DNA from: Algibacter_G agarivorans
GTDB lineage: Bacteria > Bacteroidota > Bacteroidia > Flavobacteriales > Flavobacteriaceae
Assembly (NCBI RefSeq): GCF_039543245.1
Contig: NZ_BAABJJ010000008.1
Location: 1-64,000, forward strand
Length of the DNA: 64,000 nucleotides
Reading direction: 5' to 3'
Positions 26,151 through 35,777 of this stretch are shown here, one piece after another. The notes under the pieces are model-generated. The model saw only the letters and a list, made by a program, of their open reading frames with translations. It was not told where the DNA came from and searched no databases. The position numbers were made by a program, and so were the translations under genes. Position 1 is the stretch's first letter. Each line of letters starts with the position of its first letter.

Positions 26151-26276
26151 TACACTAAATAACCAACCAAAAACTTTAGTGAAACTTTAATTTGTATTGT
26201 TTGAAAAAACAAACTCAAATTAATTAGTTGAACTAATCCCGCTATAAAGCGGGATTTCACTTAAGTATCTTTACTA

Positions 26277-27218
26277 TTAAACCCTAGTGTTTTCTCTTGG
26301 GTTTGCTACTTTATCTTTTTTAAACTTACGTTTTTTATCTTCTGAAACTTTTACCTTTCCTTTAGTATTGCTTGTTTTTAAATACTGAATATATCCTCTG
26401 CCTTCAAATTCGTAAACCGTTTCAGATGCGGGATGAAATAATTCTATCTTACTATCATTTATAACGCTCAATTCAAAATATTCATTGTCCAAGAAGTCAT
26501 AATCTAATGTTAAAATTTTTAAAAACTCATTGCCACTAACATCACCAATACCATAAACCCCTGTATAATCCCAAATAAGATTGTTCGGATTAAGGCCATT
26601 ATCATCTTGAGAACTTCTAAAGGTTGAATCGTTTCCACCAGCTAAAAACTGCAAATAGTTTTCGTTATCAAATTCATTTATAGCTCCAAACTCACTTGTA
26701 TATGTTTTTTCCCAAGCGTCATATTCTTGTAAGAAATAATGGATATTATCGTAGAATACAAAGTCATAATCAAAATTACTGCGTTGGTAACCATCTAAAA
26801 AGTATGAGGTATCGTTGTTTGGGTTATACAATTCAATCGTGTTACTATCTACTTGAAATACATCAAACGTTGAAAACCCATCAATATCATGTTGCACATC
26901 CAAAATCATATCATAAGCGTCATATTCGCCAACATCAATACCAAATCCATCACCATTAGCACCTAATCCTGCAATATTATTATTAGCATACAAGACACCG
27001 TTAATAAAAGAAATCGTAAAAGCCTTTTGTAGAAACGGCGTTTCGCCATAGCCAACAGTGCTATTAATATCTACGTACCACAACTCATGAGAGCGTAATA
27101 ATTGATTTAGAGATATAGACTGTTCGTCATCAAAATCATCTACTAGCACTTCTGTATAACATGATGTAAAAAGCGTTGCTGTTAAAGCAAAACTTAAAAG
27201 TATTTTTATCATCTTCAT
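26277..27218 (-). CDS. Lipoprotein of unknown function
   Basis: 313 residues with an SPII signal (MKMIKILLSFALTATLFTSC). The mature part shows two related acidic, aromatic-rich segments that each start from a 'W...D...G' type strand (residues about 45-150 and 195-290), suggesting an internal duplication of a beta domain. The C-terminal 25 residues are strongly basic (KGKVKVSEDKKRKFKKDKV), unlike the acidic body. It is not recognisable as an enzyme. Stand-alone, divergent from gpsA. Confidence 0.68.
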   Translation of the reverse strand: MKMIKILLSFALTATLFTSCYTEVLVDDFDDEQSISLNQLLRSHELWYVDINSTVGYGETPFLQKAFTISFINGVLYANNNIAGLGANGDGFGIDVGEYDAYDMILDVQHDIDGFSTFDVFQVDSNTIELYNPNNDTSYFLDGYQRSNFDYDFVFYDNIHYFLQEYDAWEKTYTSEFGAINEFDNENYLQFLAGGNDSTFRSSQDDNGLNPNNLIWDYTGVYGIGDVSGNEFLKILTLDYDFLDNEYFELSVINDSKIELFHPASETVYEFEGRGYIQYLKTSNTKGKVKVSEDKKRKFKKDKVANPRENTRV

Positions 27219-27425
27219 AATATAATATTTTAGGGTTCTTTCTTATGAAGTTTCAAAACGCGTGCCAAAAATTTTTCAGTCGTAGATTACAGTCGCAGTT
27301 TTCAGGTATTTGTTTCTATTAAAGTATATCGGTATTATTCAAAACTCTATTTCATTCTTTTAAAGGACAATTATCAAATAGGAAAATATTTATGTATTTT
27401 TGAAATAGAAAATGATTTAAAATCT

Positions 27426-28427
27426 ATGGACAAACCTTTAAAATATGCGGTTTTTGGTGCAGGGAGTTGGGCAACGGCAATTGTAAAAATGCTTAGCGAG
27501 AATTTAGATGAAATTGGATGGTACATGCGCAGTGTATACACCAAAGAGCACTTGTTGAGAGAGCAGCACAACCCTAATTATTTAAGTTCAGTTGAATTTC
27601 ATTTAGAACAATTAAAACTGAGCAATGATATTAATGAAATTGCGGATTGGGCAGATGTTTTAATCTTTGTAATTCCCTCTGCGTTTATGTACAGCGAATT
27701 AGAAAAGTTAACTATTGATATTACTAAAAAAACCATAGTCTCGGCAGTAAAAGGGATTGTTCCTGAAACGGGATTATTAGTAGGCGAACACTTTAACGAG
27801 CATTACAAAGTGCCATTTGAAAGTATTGCTGTTATTGCTGGTCCATGTCATGCTGAAGAGGTTGCTTTAGAGCGCTTATCATACCTAACCATTTCATGTT
27901 GGAACGCCCAAAAAGCGCAACATATAGCCGATAGTTTATCTAGCGATTATATAAAAACAAAAATAAGTGATGATGTTATTGGTGTAGAATACGGCGTCAT
28001 GCTTAAAAATATTTATGCTATAGCAGCTGGAATTGCACATGGTTTGGGTTATGGTGATAATTTCCAGAGTGTTTTGATGAGTAATGCTATTAGAGAAATG
28101 AAACGCTACATTAAAAAAGTGCATAAAATGAAACGTAACATTAATAATTCGGCTTATTTAGGTGATTTATTGGTAACGGGCTACTCTGTTTTTTCACGAA
28201 ACCGTATGTTTGGCAATATGATCGGCAAAGGCTACACCGTAAAATCTGCACAAATGGAAATGAATATGGTTGCCGAAGGCTATTACGCCACAAAAAGTGC
28301 TTTTTTAATCAATAACAAAAACGAAAAAAAGGCAGATACTCCAATAATAGATGCTGTTTACGCAATACTTTACGACAATAAAAATCCTAAAACGGTATTT
28401 AAAAAACTGACCGAGAAGCTGGATTAA
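27426..28427 (+). CDS. gpsA: NAD(P)H-dependent glycerol-3-phosphate dehydrogenase
   Basis: Makes sn-glycerol-3-phosphate for phospholipids. 333 residues with the Rossmann motif FGAGSWATAIV at the N-terminus, AGPCHAEEVALERL, and the catalytic Lys in YGVMLKNIYAIAAGIAHGLG. A TATTTTTG -7-like box lies at 27395-27402. Downstream of it is an inverted copy of the dispersed intergenic element. Confidence 0.95.
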   Translation: MDKPLKYAVFGAGSWATAIVKMLSENLDEIGWYMRSVYTKEHLLREQHNPNYLSSVEFHLEQLKLSNDINEIADWADVLIFVIPSAFMYSELEKLTIDITKKTIVSAVKGIVPETGLLVGEHFNEHYKVPFESIAVIAGPCHAEEVALERLSYLTISCWNAQKAQHIADSLSSDYIKTKISDDVIGVEYGVMLKNIYAIAAGIAHGLGYGDNFQSVLMSNAIREMKRYIKKVHKMKRNINNSAYLGDLLVTGYSVFSRNRMFGNMIGKGYTVKSAQMEMNMVAEGYYATKSAFLINNKNEKKADTPIIDAVYAILYDNKNPKTVFKKLTEKLD

Positions 28428-28474
28428 AAAGTCCTTTGAAAAAAGAAATCTTATTATTTTATAAAAGTTTTTTG

Positions 28475-28580
28475 GGCGTTACCCTATCGGGTCAGGCTAT
28501 CCGTTACAAGTCCTCGCTCGTCCCGATAGCTATCGGGACTCGTTGTGGGCTTTCCACTACTATCCTTAAAGCACTTACCG
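28475..28580. repeat. Dispersed intergenic element copy D, inverted
   Basis: TTGGGCGTTACCC at about 28478 reads as the reverse complement of the GGTAACGCCCAA end of copies A-C. It is followed by a degenerate GGTCGGGCTTTCCGC-like tract and the palindrome TCCCGATAGCTATCGGGA (28521-28538). The other end is not clear. Confidence 0.55.
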
Positions 28581-28650
28581 GCTAAAGTCATAGTTTACCA
28601 AATGGATTTAGCTTATTTTGCTATGAGATTCCTGTTTTCACAGGAATTTG

Positions 28651-29046
28651 CTACTTCACCAAAACCCCTTTTACATCCATTAAAGGAACAGCTCGTAAAG
28701 CTTTTAAATTAATCGTGTTTTTTCTAAATAAATAGGTTTTATCAAACATGGTGTTACCTACAAAAAAAGAAACTTTAAAGATATTGTTTAACGCAAATAG
28801 TTCTTCTTGCATCAACTCAATCTTAGCATAGCTTTTTTTAGGAAGTCTATCTAACTTTTTCCTAAAAACTGAGGTTGTCTTATTTTCGGAATAGCCACTG
28901 GTAACAATAAGTATCATTTCTAAATCGACATCTTTATTGTTTATGATGTAAGCGTTCCAATCTTGAGTTTTGTAAATATCGTTGTATTCGTTTACTATAG
29001 CAATGTATACGTTTTCAACTTTTGGAATAATGATATCGTCTTTCAT
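28651..29046 (-). CDS. Conserved flavobacterial protein of unknown function near pheS
   Basis: 131 residues from the ATG at 29046 (MKDDIIIPKVENVYIAIV); the upstream in-frame ATG at 29055 is less likely. A soluble, basic alpha-beta protein with no signal peptide. Genes of this type are sometimes labelled PheS because of their position, but it shares no synthetase motif. It lies 44 bases downstream of pheS on the same strand, separated by a CATTCCTGCGAAGGCAGGAATC repeat (about 29070-29096). Confidence 0.65.
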   Translation of the reverse strand: MKDDIIIPKVENVYIAIVNEYNDIYKTQDWNAYIINNKDVDLEMILIVTSGYSENKTTSVFRKKLDRLPKKSYAKIELMQEELFALNNIFKVSFFVGNTMFDKTYLFRKNTINLKALRAVPLMDVKGVLVK

Positions 29047-29069
29047 AATAAACAAGGAAATTCAATTGG

Positions 29070-29097
29070 AAAAGATTCCTGCCTTCGCAGGAATGAC
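29070..29097. repeat. CATTCCTGCGAAGGCAGGAATC-type dispersed repeat
   Basis: GATTCCTGCCTTCGCAGGAATGAC, a short hairpin (CCTGC...GCAGG). Related tracts lie at about 15329-15353, 17100-17116, 28627-28645, 55424-55473 and 63567-63595, all between genes and at varying decay. Confidence 0.65.
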
Positions 29098-29099
29098 AA

Positions 29100-30119
29100 T
29101 TATAAAGCAGACTTAAACTGCTCTAAAAACCTAACATCATTTTCACTAAGTAAACGGATATCTCCAATTTGATGTAGCAACATAGCAATTCTATCAATTC
29201 CTACTCCAAATGCAAACCCTGAATACTCAGCGGTATCAATATTACAATTTTCAAGTACATTAGGATCTACCATACCACAACCACCAATTTCTAACCAGCC
29301 AGTACCCTTTGTGATTTTATAATCGGTTTCCGTTTCTAATCCCCAATACACATCAATTTCTGCACTTGGTTCTGTGAAAGGAAAGTAGGATGGGCGTAAA
29401 CGAATTTTACTTTTCCCGAACATCTCTGTTGTAAAATGTTGAAGCGTTTGTTTTAAATCTGCAAAACTAACGTCTTTATCTACATACAAGCCTTCCACTT
29501 GATGGAAAAAACAATGTGAACGCGCAGATATGGCTTCGTTTCTGTAAACTCTACCTGGTGAAATAGTACGGATAGGTGGTTTATTGTTTTCCATATAACG
29601 TACTTGTACAGAACTGGTGTGTGTACGTAATAATATATCTGGATTGGTTTGAATAAAAAACGTATCCTGCATATCGCGTGCCGGGTGGTATTCTGGTAAG
29701 TTTAGTGCTGTAAAGTTGTGCCAATCATCCTCAATTTCTGGCCCTTCGCTGACGTTAAAACCTATACGGGAAAAAATATCAATGATTTGATTTTTCACTA
29801 TTGAAATAGGATGACGTGCCCCAATTTGAATAGGCTCGCCTGGACGTGATAAATCGCCATAAACACCTTTTACTTCTTCCTTGCTTTCTAACTCTTCTTT
29901 TAAAGCACTGACCTTATCTTCAGCCGTTTTTTTAAGTTTATTTATGGTTTGACCAAATTCTTTTTTCTGGTCGTTTGCTACATTTTTAAACTCAGCAAAA
30001 AAGTCGTTTAGTAGTCCTTTTTTACCTAAATATTTTATCCGGAATGCTTCAACCTCTTCTTTTGATTGGGCTTTAAAAGCTTCTGCTTCTGCTATGAGTT
30101 CTTTTATCTTATCTATCAT
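29100..30119 (-). CDS. pheS: Phenylalanine-tRNA ligase alpha subunit
   Basis: Catalytic subunit of the alpha2-beta2 enzyme that charges tRNA-Phe. 339 residues: an N-terminal coiled coil (1-90) and a class II core with HPARDMQDTFF (motif 1 region), YRNEAISARSHCFFHQVEG (motif 2) and GFAFGVGIDRIAMLLHQIGD (motif 3). pheT is not adjacent, as is common in Bacteroidetes. Confidence 0.96.
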   Translation of the reverse strand: MIDKIKELIAEAEAFKAQSKEEVEAFRIKYLGKKGLLNDFFAEFKNVANDQKKEFGQTINKLKKTAEDKVSALKEELESKEEVKGVYGDLSRPGEPIQIGARHPISIVKNQIIDIFSRIGFNVSEGPEIEDDWHNFTALNLPEYHPARDMQDTFFIQTNPDILLRTHTSSVQVRYMENNKPPIRTISPGRVYRNEAISARSHCFFHQVEGLYVDKDVSFADLKQTLQHFTTEMFGKSKIRLRPSYFPFTEPSAEIDVYWGLETETDYKITKGTGWLEIGGCGMVDPNVLENCNIDTAEYSGFAFGVGIDRIAMLLHQIGDIRLLSENDVRFLEQFKSAL

Positions 30120-30159
30120 GACCTATTACAAAATGATGGCAAATTTACTGTTTTTTACG

Positions 30160-30384
30160 TGAATTGCGTTAGGGATTGAAGAGGAAATCCATTTTTGTGC
30201 TAACTGATATTTTGATTAAAACTAGAACTTTTATGAATCTAAATTTTTTGATGGGATACTGAAACAAGTTCAGCACAAGAAAAGATTGTAACCTTTATAC
30301 TATGCTCAAGATAAACTTCAAGCCCGACCTCCCGATAGTTATCGGGAGTGGTAACCTGCCTAGCGGCAGGCATGCGCCCAAATT
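30160..30384. repeat. Dispersed intergenic element copy B
   Basis: GCGTTAGGGATTGAAGAGGA opens the element (about 30167) and AAGCCCGACC...GTAAC...GCGCCCAAA closes it. The distal end carries two nested palindromes: CTCCCGATAGTTATCGGGAG (30329-30348) and CCTGCCTAGCGGCAGG (about 30355-30370). It occupies the whole gap upstream of pheS. Confidence 0.6.
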
Positions 30385-30387
30385 ATT

Positions 30388-30744
30388 TTAATTGATATAC
30401 TGGGTTTCTAAAAAGTAGTTCACAATAGCCTCTTTCATTAACACACTTTGCTCCCCTGCTTTTAAATAAGGTAAGGCTTCTAACGTTTTGTAATGTGGCC
30501 AGCCTTCTTCATCCACAAAATCGAGTTCGTAGTAGCCATAAGGCTTCAGTAGTTTACAAATGGCAATATGCATAAGGTCAAGTTTTTGGTCCTTTTTAAA
30601 GGTTTTTTCCAACTGACCGAGCTCTTGCACTCCAATAAGATAAATGATGGCATCGAGATCTAAAGTATCTCCATCTGCAAATTGATCGGATAGTTTTTGT
30701 ACTACCATTTCCCAACGTTCTTTTAATTGTTCGTCTCTAGCCAT
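30388..30744 (-). CDS. Conserved hypothetical protein
   Basis: 118 residues, acidic and helical, without signal peptide or membrane segment. The start ARDEQLKERWEMVVQKLSDQ and the central DLDAIIYLIGVQELGQ look like a conserved small Flavobacteriaceae family, but I cannot name a domain or reaction. It is divergent from cvpA and upstream of pheS on the same strand, with 268 bases of repeat-rich DNA in between. Confidence 0.65.
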   Translation of the reverse strand: MARDEQLKERWEMVVQKLSDQFADGDTLDLDAIIYLIGVQELGQLEKTFKKDQKLDLMHIAICKLLKPYGYYELDFVDEEGWPHYKTLEALPYLKAGEQSVLMKEAIVNYFLETQYIN

Positions 30745-30936
30745 TATTCATATCGTAATTATGATGAGTCCCGATGGGTACTGAAATAAAATCAGAAAAA
30801 GAATCAGGATTAGTTCAACTAAAATAATTATTAAACAATACATGTTTAATAATATATGTTTCACTAATTTGAATGTCGCAAAGTTAATAAACCTAAGTGT
30901 TAGTATTATTTTATATTTGTTTTAAATTACAAAAAT

Positions 30937-31449
30937 ATGAGTGTTATTGATATTGTTCTAGGGGCATTAATTTTATTTGGGTTGGTTCGTGGTTTTATGA
31001 AAGGGCTTTTTGTTGAAGTGGCTTCTTTGGTGGCTTTGGTTGCTGGGGTATATGGCGCCATACATTTTAGCAATTTTGCTGCCGCATTTTTACAAACCAA
31101 AACAGAATGGAACGAAAAAACGATTAATATTACGGCTTTTGCTGTAACCTTCGTCATCATCGTTTTGGCTATTGGGCTAGCGGGAAAAGCATTAACCAAA
31201 TTAGCTAATTTTGCTGCTTTAGGGATCATTAACAAGCTTGCTGGTGGTATTTTTGGGGCATTAAAAATTGCCTTGATTTTAAGTGTGATTTTAAACGTTT
31301 TTGATAAACTGAATAACACCATAACCCTTTTAGATGATGAAACGAAACAGGAGTCCGCAACTTATAAACCCGTAAAATCTTTAGTGCCGATGATTTTTCC
31401 GAATATATTGGAACCTAATGAAGATGAAGCCCCTAAGACTGAAATATAA
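30937..31449 (+). CDS. CvpA-family membrane protein
   Basis: 170 residues with four hydrophobic segments (about 4-20, 25-45, 65-90, 100-125) and the family start VIDIVLGALILFGLVRGFMKGLFVEVASL. CvpA proteins are needed for colicin V production in E. coli and affect envelope integrity; the mechanism is not settled. A TATATTTG -7 box at 30912-30919 lies 17 bases before the ATG. The C-terminal 25 residues are acidic. Confidence 0.88.
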   Translation: MSVIDIVLGALILFGLVRGFMKGLFVEVASLVALVAGVYGAIHFSNFAAAFLQTKTEWNEKTINITAFAVTFVIIVLAIGLAGKALTKLANFAALGIINKLAGGIFGALKIALILSVILNVFDKLNNTITLLDDETKQESATYKPVKSLVPMIFPNILEPNEDEAPKTEI

Positions 31450-31480
31450 AAAAAGCCACTTTAAAAAAATGGCTTTTTTG
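31448..31480. terminator. Bidirectional terminator between cvpA and carbonic anhydrase
   Basis: AAAAAAAGCCA...TGGCTTTTTT with a loop of A/T bases. It lies exactly between two convergent stops. Confidence 0.8.
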
Positions 31481-31483
31481 AAT

Positions 31484-32110
31484 TTAATCTAAATGATAGA
31501 TTTCCATAATATCTTTTAAATACTTTTCAAAATTGATTTTTAAATCAATTAATTTTCCTGTGTGCACATCAAACACCCAACCGTGAACTACTAAACCTCT
31601 ATCTCTATAGGCTTTTTGTACCGCAGCGGTTTTAATAAGATTTACACATTGTTCTTTTACATTAAGCTCAACTAATCTATCATATTTTTTATCTTCATCT
31701 TCAATGGCATTTAATTCTAATTTATGAATTCTATACACATCGCGAATGTTACGTAACCAAGGGTTTAAAATACCTAAATCTGCTGATTGCATTGCTGCTT
31801 TTACACCACCACAGGCATAATGTCCGCAAACCACAATATGATTTACTTTTAAATGATTAACCGCATAATTAACAACTGACATCACATTCAAATCTATACT
31901 AATAACCATATTGGCTATGTTACGGTGCACAAATACTTCACCAGGGCCAAGTCCCATTAAATCTTCAGCAGTAACCCGACTATCGCTACAACCAATATAT
32001 AAAAGTTCTGGGTTTTGACCTTTACCAAGCTCTTCAAAGTATTTTTCATCTCCAGCTAACCTGTCTTTAATCCACTTTTCGTTATTTTTAAATACTTTTT
32101 TTAAATCCAT
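31484..32110 (-). CDS. Beta-class carbonic anhydrase (first copy)
   Basis: Interconverts CO2 and bicarbonate. 208 residues with all zinc ligands visible: Cys41 (GCSDSRV, with Asp43-Arg45 dyad), His97 and Cys100 (VVCGHYACGGVKAAM). No signal peptide, so cytosolic. It starts 10 bases after the stop of the SulP transporter at 32121-33983 and should be co-transcribed with it, so that imported bicarbonate can be converted at once. Confidence 0.93.
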   Translation of the reverse strand: MDLKKVFKNNEKWIKDRLAGDEKYFEELGKGQNPELLYIGCSDSRVTAEDLMGLGPGEVFVHRNIANMVISIDLNVMSVVNYAVNHLKVNHIVVCGHYACGGVKAAMQSADLGILNPWLRNIRDVYRIHKLELNAIEDEDKKYDRLVELNVKEQCVNLIKTAAVQKAYRDRGLVVHGWVFDVHTGKLIDLKINFEKYLKDIMEIYHLD

Positions 32111-32120
32111 AATCTTTATT

Positions 32121-33983
32121 TTAAATTTTGTCTTTAATATTTTGTTTTATCCATTGCATACAATCATTGAACTTATTAAATATATGCTCATTTGGAATTA
32201 AATCTGGAATAATATCAATGCGTTCCATCATATACTTAGGCTGTTTTAGCAATCCAACAAAAACAACTTCAATCCCTTTTTTATTTAAATCTTGAAGCAT
32301 GTCTTCCATGGCGTAAAGCCCTGATTGGTCCATATATTGCATACGTCCTAATCTTAAAATGACGGTTTTAGCAGTTTCTGGTATTTGAAGTGTTAAAGCT
32401 TGAAAATCACTAGTAGAGCCAAAAAACAAGGGGCCTTTCAAGTGTTTGATAAACACTTCTTCTTTTAAGTTTGAAGGAAATTCTCCCTCATCTGCCCATG
32501 CTTCCTCTTTAAGCGCTTTGACATCTGAACGTTCAGCAGTTAAATCTCCAATTTTCTTCATAAACATTAAAGAGGCTATTACTAACCCAATGCCAACAGC
32601 ATAAACCAAGTTCCAAAATGTAGAAAGTAATAATACTACAATCATTATTAATACTTCTGAACTCATTTTAAATGGTCCAATTTTAACATCTCTTGGAAGT
32701 GCTGGTATCGCTTTCAAGCCTTTATAATCCATTACCCCTATACCTACTGTAATTAATATTCCAGCTAGTACAGCCGCAGGGATTTGAGACGCCACTGGCC
32801 CTAAGCCTAAAAGAATAATTAATAGCATAACTCCTGCAATCATCCCCGATAGTTTTGTTTTTCCACCAGATGTAATATTTACTACGGTTCTTATTGTTGC
32901 TCCTGCTCCAGGAATTCCGCCAAAAATAGCGGCGATACTATTACCAATACCTTGACCTACCAACTCTTTATTTGGTTTATGTTTAGTTTTTGTCATGTTA
33001 TCTGCCACCACACTAGTAAGCAAAGAATCTATGGCACCTAAAAGCGCTAAAGTCAACGCTGTAAAAACATAAGGCGTTATACTACTTATACTAAAACTTG
33101 TAAAAATCTCTAAATTTGGAATAGGCAATCCACTAGGGATTTCTTCAATGGGTCTATAATTTAATCCGAAGCCTACAGCTATACCAGACATGACCACCAA
33201 CGCGACCAAAGTACTCGGCACTGCTTTAGTAATCCTTTTAAATCCGTATATGATAAAAATGGTTCCTAAAGCTAAAATTAACTCCAACCAATTAATACTT
33301 TGAATAGCCTTTGGAAAGGCCTTTATAGCTCCCAAGGCTCCAGAAGCCTCCTTTGCAGCTAAAGTTTGAGATTCTTTTAATATAGCTTCTTGAGAAATTT
33401 CATGAGCACGATTTAAGGTTTCTTTAAAATCCTCAAGTACTAAAATACCTTCTCCTGCTTCTTCTTTTAAAATATTTTCGAGAATAACTTCTTCTGCTTG
33501 AGGTTTAAAAGTATCAACAAACTCCATATCTTCTTTTGGATAGTACCCTAAAGACGGTAATATTTGAGTTAGTAAAATAATAACGCCAATAGCCGTCATA
33601 AAACCTGATACAACTGGATACGGAATGTATCTAATATACTTCCCTAATCCTAAAACCCCTAAACCAATTTGCATTAATCCTGCTAGTAAAAATACAGTAA
33701 GAATTACTGGTAATGCTTTATTAACATCACCGTCATTTGTTGCAATGATACCTGCAATAACGATCATACTTACAGCAGTCATTGGAGCTGTTGGTCCAGA
33801 AATTTGTGTGCTTGTACCACCAAAAAGAGCAGCAAAGAAGCTTATAAAAATAGCACCATAAAGACCAGCTGTTGGACCTAAACCAGATGAAACACCAAAC
33901 GCTAGAGCTAACGGTAAAGCTACAATTCCTGCAGTAATGCCTCCAAAGGCATCTCCCTTTATATTTGAAAATAAGTTTTTCAT
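32121..33983 (-). CDS. SulP-family anion (probably bicarbonate) transporter with long loop
   Basis: Twelve-to-fourteen-helix SulP carrier with C-terminal STAS domain (residues about 510-620: EVFIKHLKGPLFFGS...YMDQSGLYAMEDML). The ATG at 33983 gives MKNLFSNIKGDAFGGITAG, the normal family start. Family motifs include LAFGVSSGLGPTAGLYGAI and the GAGATIRTVVNI stretch. Residues about 148-228 form an unusually long charged insert between two membrane helices (EDMEFVDTFKPQAEEVILEN onward). Pairing with a carbonic anhydrase points to bicarbonate rather than sulfate; this is inference. Confidence 0.88.
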   Translation of the reverse strand: MKNLFSNIKGDAFGGITAGIVALPLALAFGVSSGLGPTAGLYGAIFISFFAALFGGTSTQISGPTAPMTAVSMIVIAGIIATNDGDVNKALPVILTVFLLAGLMQIGLGVLGLGKYIRYIPYPVVSGFMTAIGVIILLTQILPSLGYYPKEDMEFVDTFKPQAEEVILENILKEEAGEGILVLEDFKETLNRAHEISQEAILKESQTLAAKEASGALGAIKAFPKAIQSINWLELILALGTIFIIYGFKRITKAVPSTLVALVVMSGIAVGFGLNYRPIEEIPSGLPIPNLEIFTSFSISSITPYVFTALTLALLGAIDSLLTSVVADNMTKTKHKPNKELVGQGIGNSIAAIFGGIPGAGATIRTVVNITSGGKTKLSGMIAGVMLLIILLGLGPVASQIPAAVLAGILITVGIGVMDYKGLKAIPALPRDVKIGPFKMSSEVLIMIVVLLLSTFWNLVYAVGIGLVIASLMFMKKIGDLTAERSDVKALKEEAWADEGEFPSNLKEEVFIKHLKGPLFFGSTSDFQALTLQIPETAKTVILRLGRMQYMDQSGLYAMEDMLQDLNKKGIEVVFVGLLKQPKYMMERIDIIPDLIPNEHIFNKFNDCMQWIKQNIKDKI

Positions 33984-34028
33984 ATGTGAAATTAAGTTAA
34001 GAAATACCAAGATAATCCAACTTTGTTC

Positions 34029-34066
34029 AAAAAAAAAGCCAATATCGAAAAGTATTAGCTTTTTTA
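34029..34066 (-). terminator. Terminator between the two SulP/CA units
   Basis: On the minus strand, GCTAATACTTTTCGATATTGGC followed by nine T: an imperfect 8-9 bp stem. It separates the upstream SulP-USP-CA genes from the SulP-CA pair. 34067-34282 shows nothing recognisable. Confidence 0.55.
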
Positions 34067-34282
34067 CTTTAGTTTAATTTTTAAACTAAGGAATTTTCCC
34101 TTATTATAATATTAGATTAATTTCTACTTGTGTTTCAACTCTGTATTTTGTTTACATTTTTACCAATACAAAAGAATCAAAATTACCATCATGGAATTAG
34201 TCAAATAATGATAGTAGTAATCATGGGATTAGTGCTATCACATTAACTGTCTTATTCATACTAATCTTTCCCAATAATTTGG

Positions 34283-34912
34283 TTATTCATAAAAATCAAC
34301 GGCACCTGTATTGATGTCATACATAGCACCAATAATTTTTATCTCACCACCCTTTTCCATTTCAGAAAGAATTGGGCTTTCTTTATATATTCTATCAATG
34401 GTTAACTCTACATTCTTTTTTGATACTGTATCAACAAAATCTAAGTTTTTAGAGTTTCTTAAAGTTTCATCTTTAGGTTCTGATACGGCATTTACTGCTG
34501 GTGTGATTTTTTCAATAAGCTTGGTTAAATTACCCATCTTCGCATCGTCACAAGCTCCTTTTATAGCCCCACAACTTGTGTGACCTAAAACAACAATTAG
34601 CTTTGTTCCTGCAAGTTTAGAGGCAAATTCCATACTCCCTAAAATGTCTTCGTTTACAAAATTTCCGGCAATTCTAACACTAAAAATATCGCCTAAACCT
34701 TGATCGAAAACTAGCTCTGCAGATACTCTAGAATCTATACAGCTTAAAATGGTTGCAAACGGAAATTGCCCATCACTAGTATCGTTAACTTGCTCCAATA
34801 AATTTCGGTTCGCTTTTAAGTTTTGTTGAAATCTTTGATTTCCTTCTTTTAAAAATTGTAATGCCTTTTCAGGCGTCATTGTTGATTGTGTTTCTTTTGT
34901 ATGTGCTTTCAT
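34283..34912 (-). CDS. Beta-class carbonic anhydrase (second copy)
   Basis: 209 residues, clearly a different subclade from the copy at 31484. Zinc and dyad residues are Cys58-Asp60-Arg62 (ILSCIDSRVSAEL), His111 and Cys114 (VLGHTSCGAIKGAC). It starts with a short polar N-terminus and the EALxxLKEGN-like block seen in CAs that neighbour SulP genes. No signal peptide. It follows the UspA-like gene by 35 bases in the second SulP unit. Confidence 0.92.
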   Translation of the reverse strand: MKAHTKETQSTMTPEKALQFLKEGNQRFQQNLKANRNLLEQVNDTSDGQFPFATILSCIDSRVSAELVFDQGLGDIFSVRIAGNFVNEDILGSMEFASKLAGTKLIVVLGHTSCGAIKGACDDAKMGNLTKLIEKITPAVNAVSEPKDETLRNSKNLDFVDTVSKKNVELTIDRIYKESPILSEMEKGGEIKIIGAMYDINTGAVDFYE

Positions 34913-34947
34913 GATATTTTATTTAATGGTTTATATTTACGCCTATT

Positions 34948-35766
34948 TTAATTGTTAACGTATCTGGCTGTTAACAACATTGACACGTTTATTTTGTTTA
35001 CTATGTTCTTAATATCTGATTTTATCAATGCGGTATTTCCGTTATTCACGCTTCTATCTACACACAATAAGTTTATACTGCTTTTTGATAAATAGTTTGA
35101 AAGATTGCTAATTGTATTGTCGTTATGCTCAAATACATATTCAACGGTTTTTTTAGTTGCTGGGTTGTCTGTCTCTATTGGTGTATTGTTTGAACTGTTA
35201 ACAATTCTGAATGATTTCAATGGTTCGTCGGTTTGCTTTATTAAATCGTCAGCAAATGCTACATTAATTAACTGTTCCGCATCACTAAGCAACCCTATTG
35301 ACAACTTTTTATTTGGCTCTAAAGTATTTTTATCATCAACTATCATAACCATACCGTCGTATTTTTTTAAAATAAAATTGATCACTTTATCGCCTATTAA
35401 GCTAATTGGCATTGATTTCCTTTTTCCTAAAACAATGACATCTGGCTGATTTTCTTTAATATATTGCTTAATTTCATTTTTTACATTTCCAAAAGCATAA
35501 CTGTAGTCTATAGCTACGCCATACGCTTTAGACGCAGAATCTACAAATTTTTCAATGCCTTTTTTGGTTACCGTATGTTGTTCATTTATGGTTCTAAAAG
35601 CTGATAATTGGCTTTCTCTCTCAACAACATCTGTTGGTTTTTTTACATGGAAAAACTTAACTTCTCCGCCTATTATTTTAGCAAGACTTACAGAACTTTT
35701 TAGTATTTCAGTTGTATTCTCTTTTAAGTCTGAAAGAACTAGTATTTTATATTTATTATTTTTCAT
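34948..35766 (-). CDS. UspA-like universal stress protein, tandem domains
   Basis: 272 residues forming two Usp-like halves. The first (KYKILVLSDLKENTTEILKS...DVIVLGKRKSMPISLIG) keeps the ATP-binding-type G-x-G region only in degenerate form; the second is weaker. Such proteins are often found beside transporters and may regulate them. It begins 11 bases after the SulP gene at 35778 and precedes the second carbonic anhydrase. Confidence 0.78.
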   Translation of the reverse strand: MKNNKYKILVLSDLKENTTEILKSSVSLAKIIGGEVKFFHVKKPTDVVERESQLSAFRTINEQHTVTKKGIEKFVDSASKAYGVAIDYSYAFGNVKNEIKQYIKENQPDVIVLGKRKSMPISLIGDKVINFILKKYDGMVMIVDDKNTLEPNKKLSIGLLSDAEQLINVAFADDLIKQTDEPLKSFRIVNSSNNTPIETDNPATKKTVEYVFEHNDNTISNLSNYLSKSSINLLCVDRSVNNGNTALIKSDIKNIVNKINVSMLLTARYVNN

Positions 35767-35777
35767 AATTCTTGGTA

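Noticed and set aside
30927..31322. 131-residue minus-strand frame
   Set aside because: Antisense to cvpA, which has the clear family match and promoter.
31484..34912. Idea that the second carbonic anhydrase is a recent duplicate of the first
   Set aside because: The two share only the zinc-site motifs; their N-termini and spacing differ, so they belong to different subclades.
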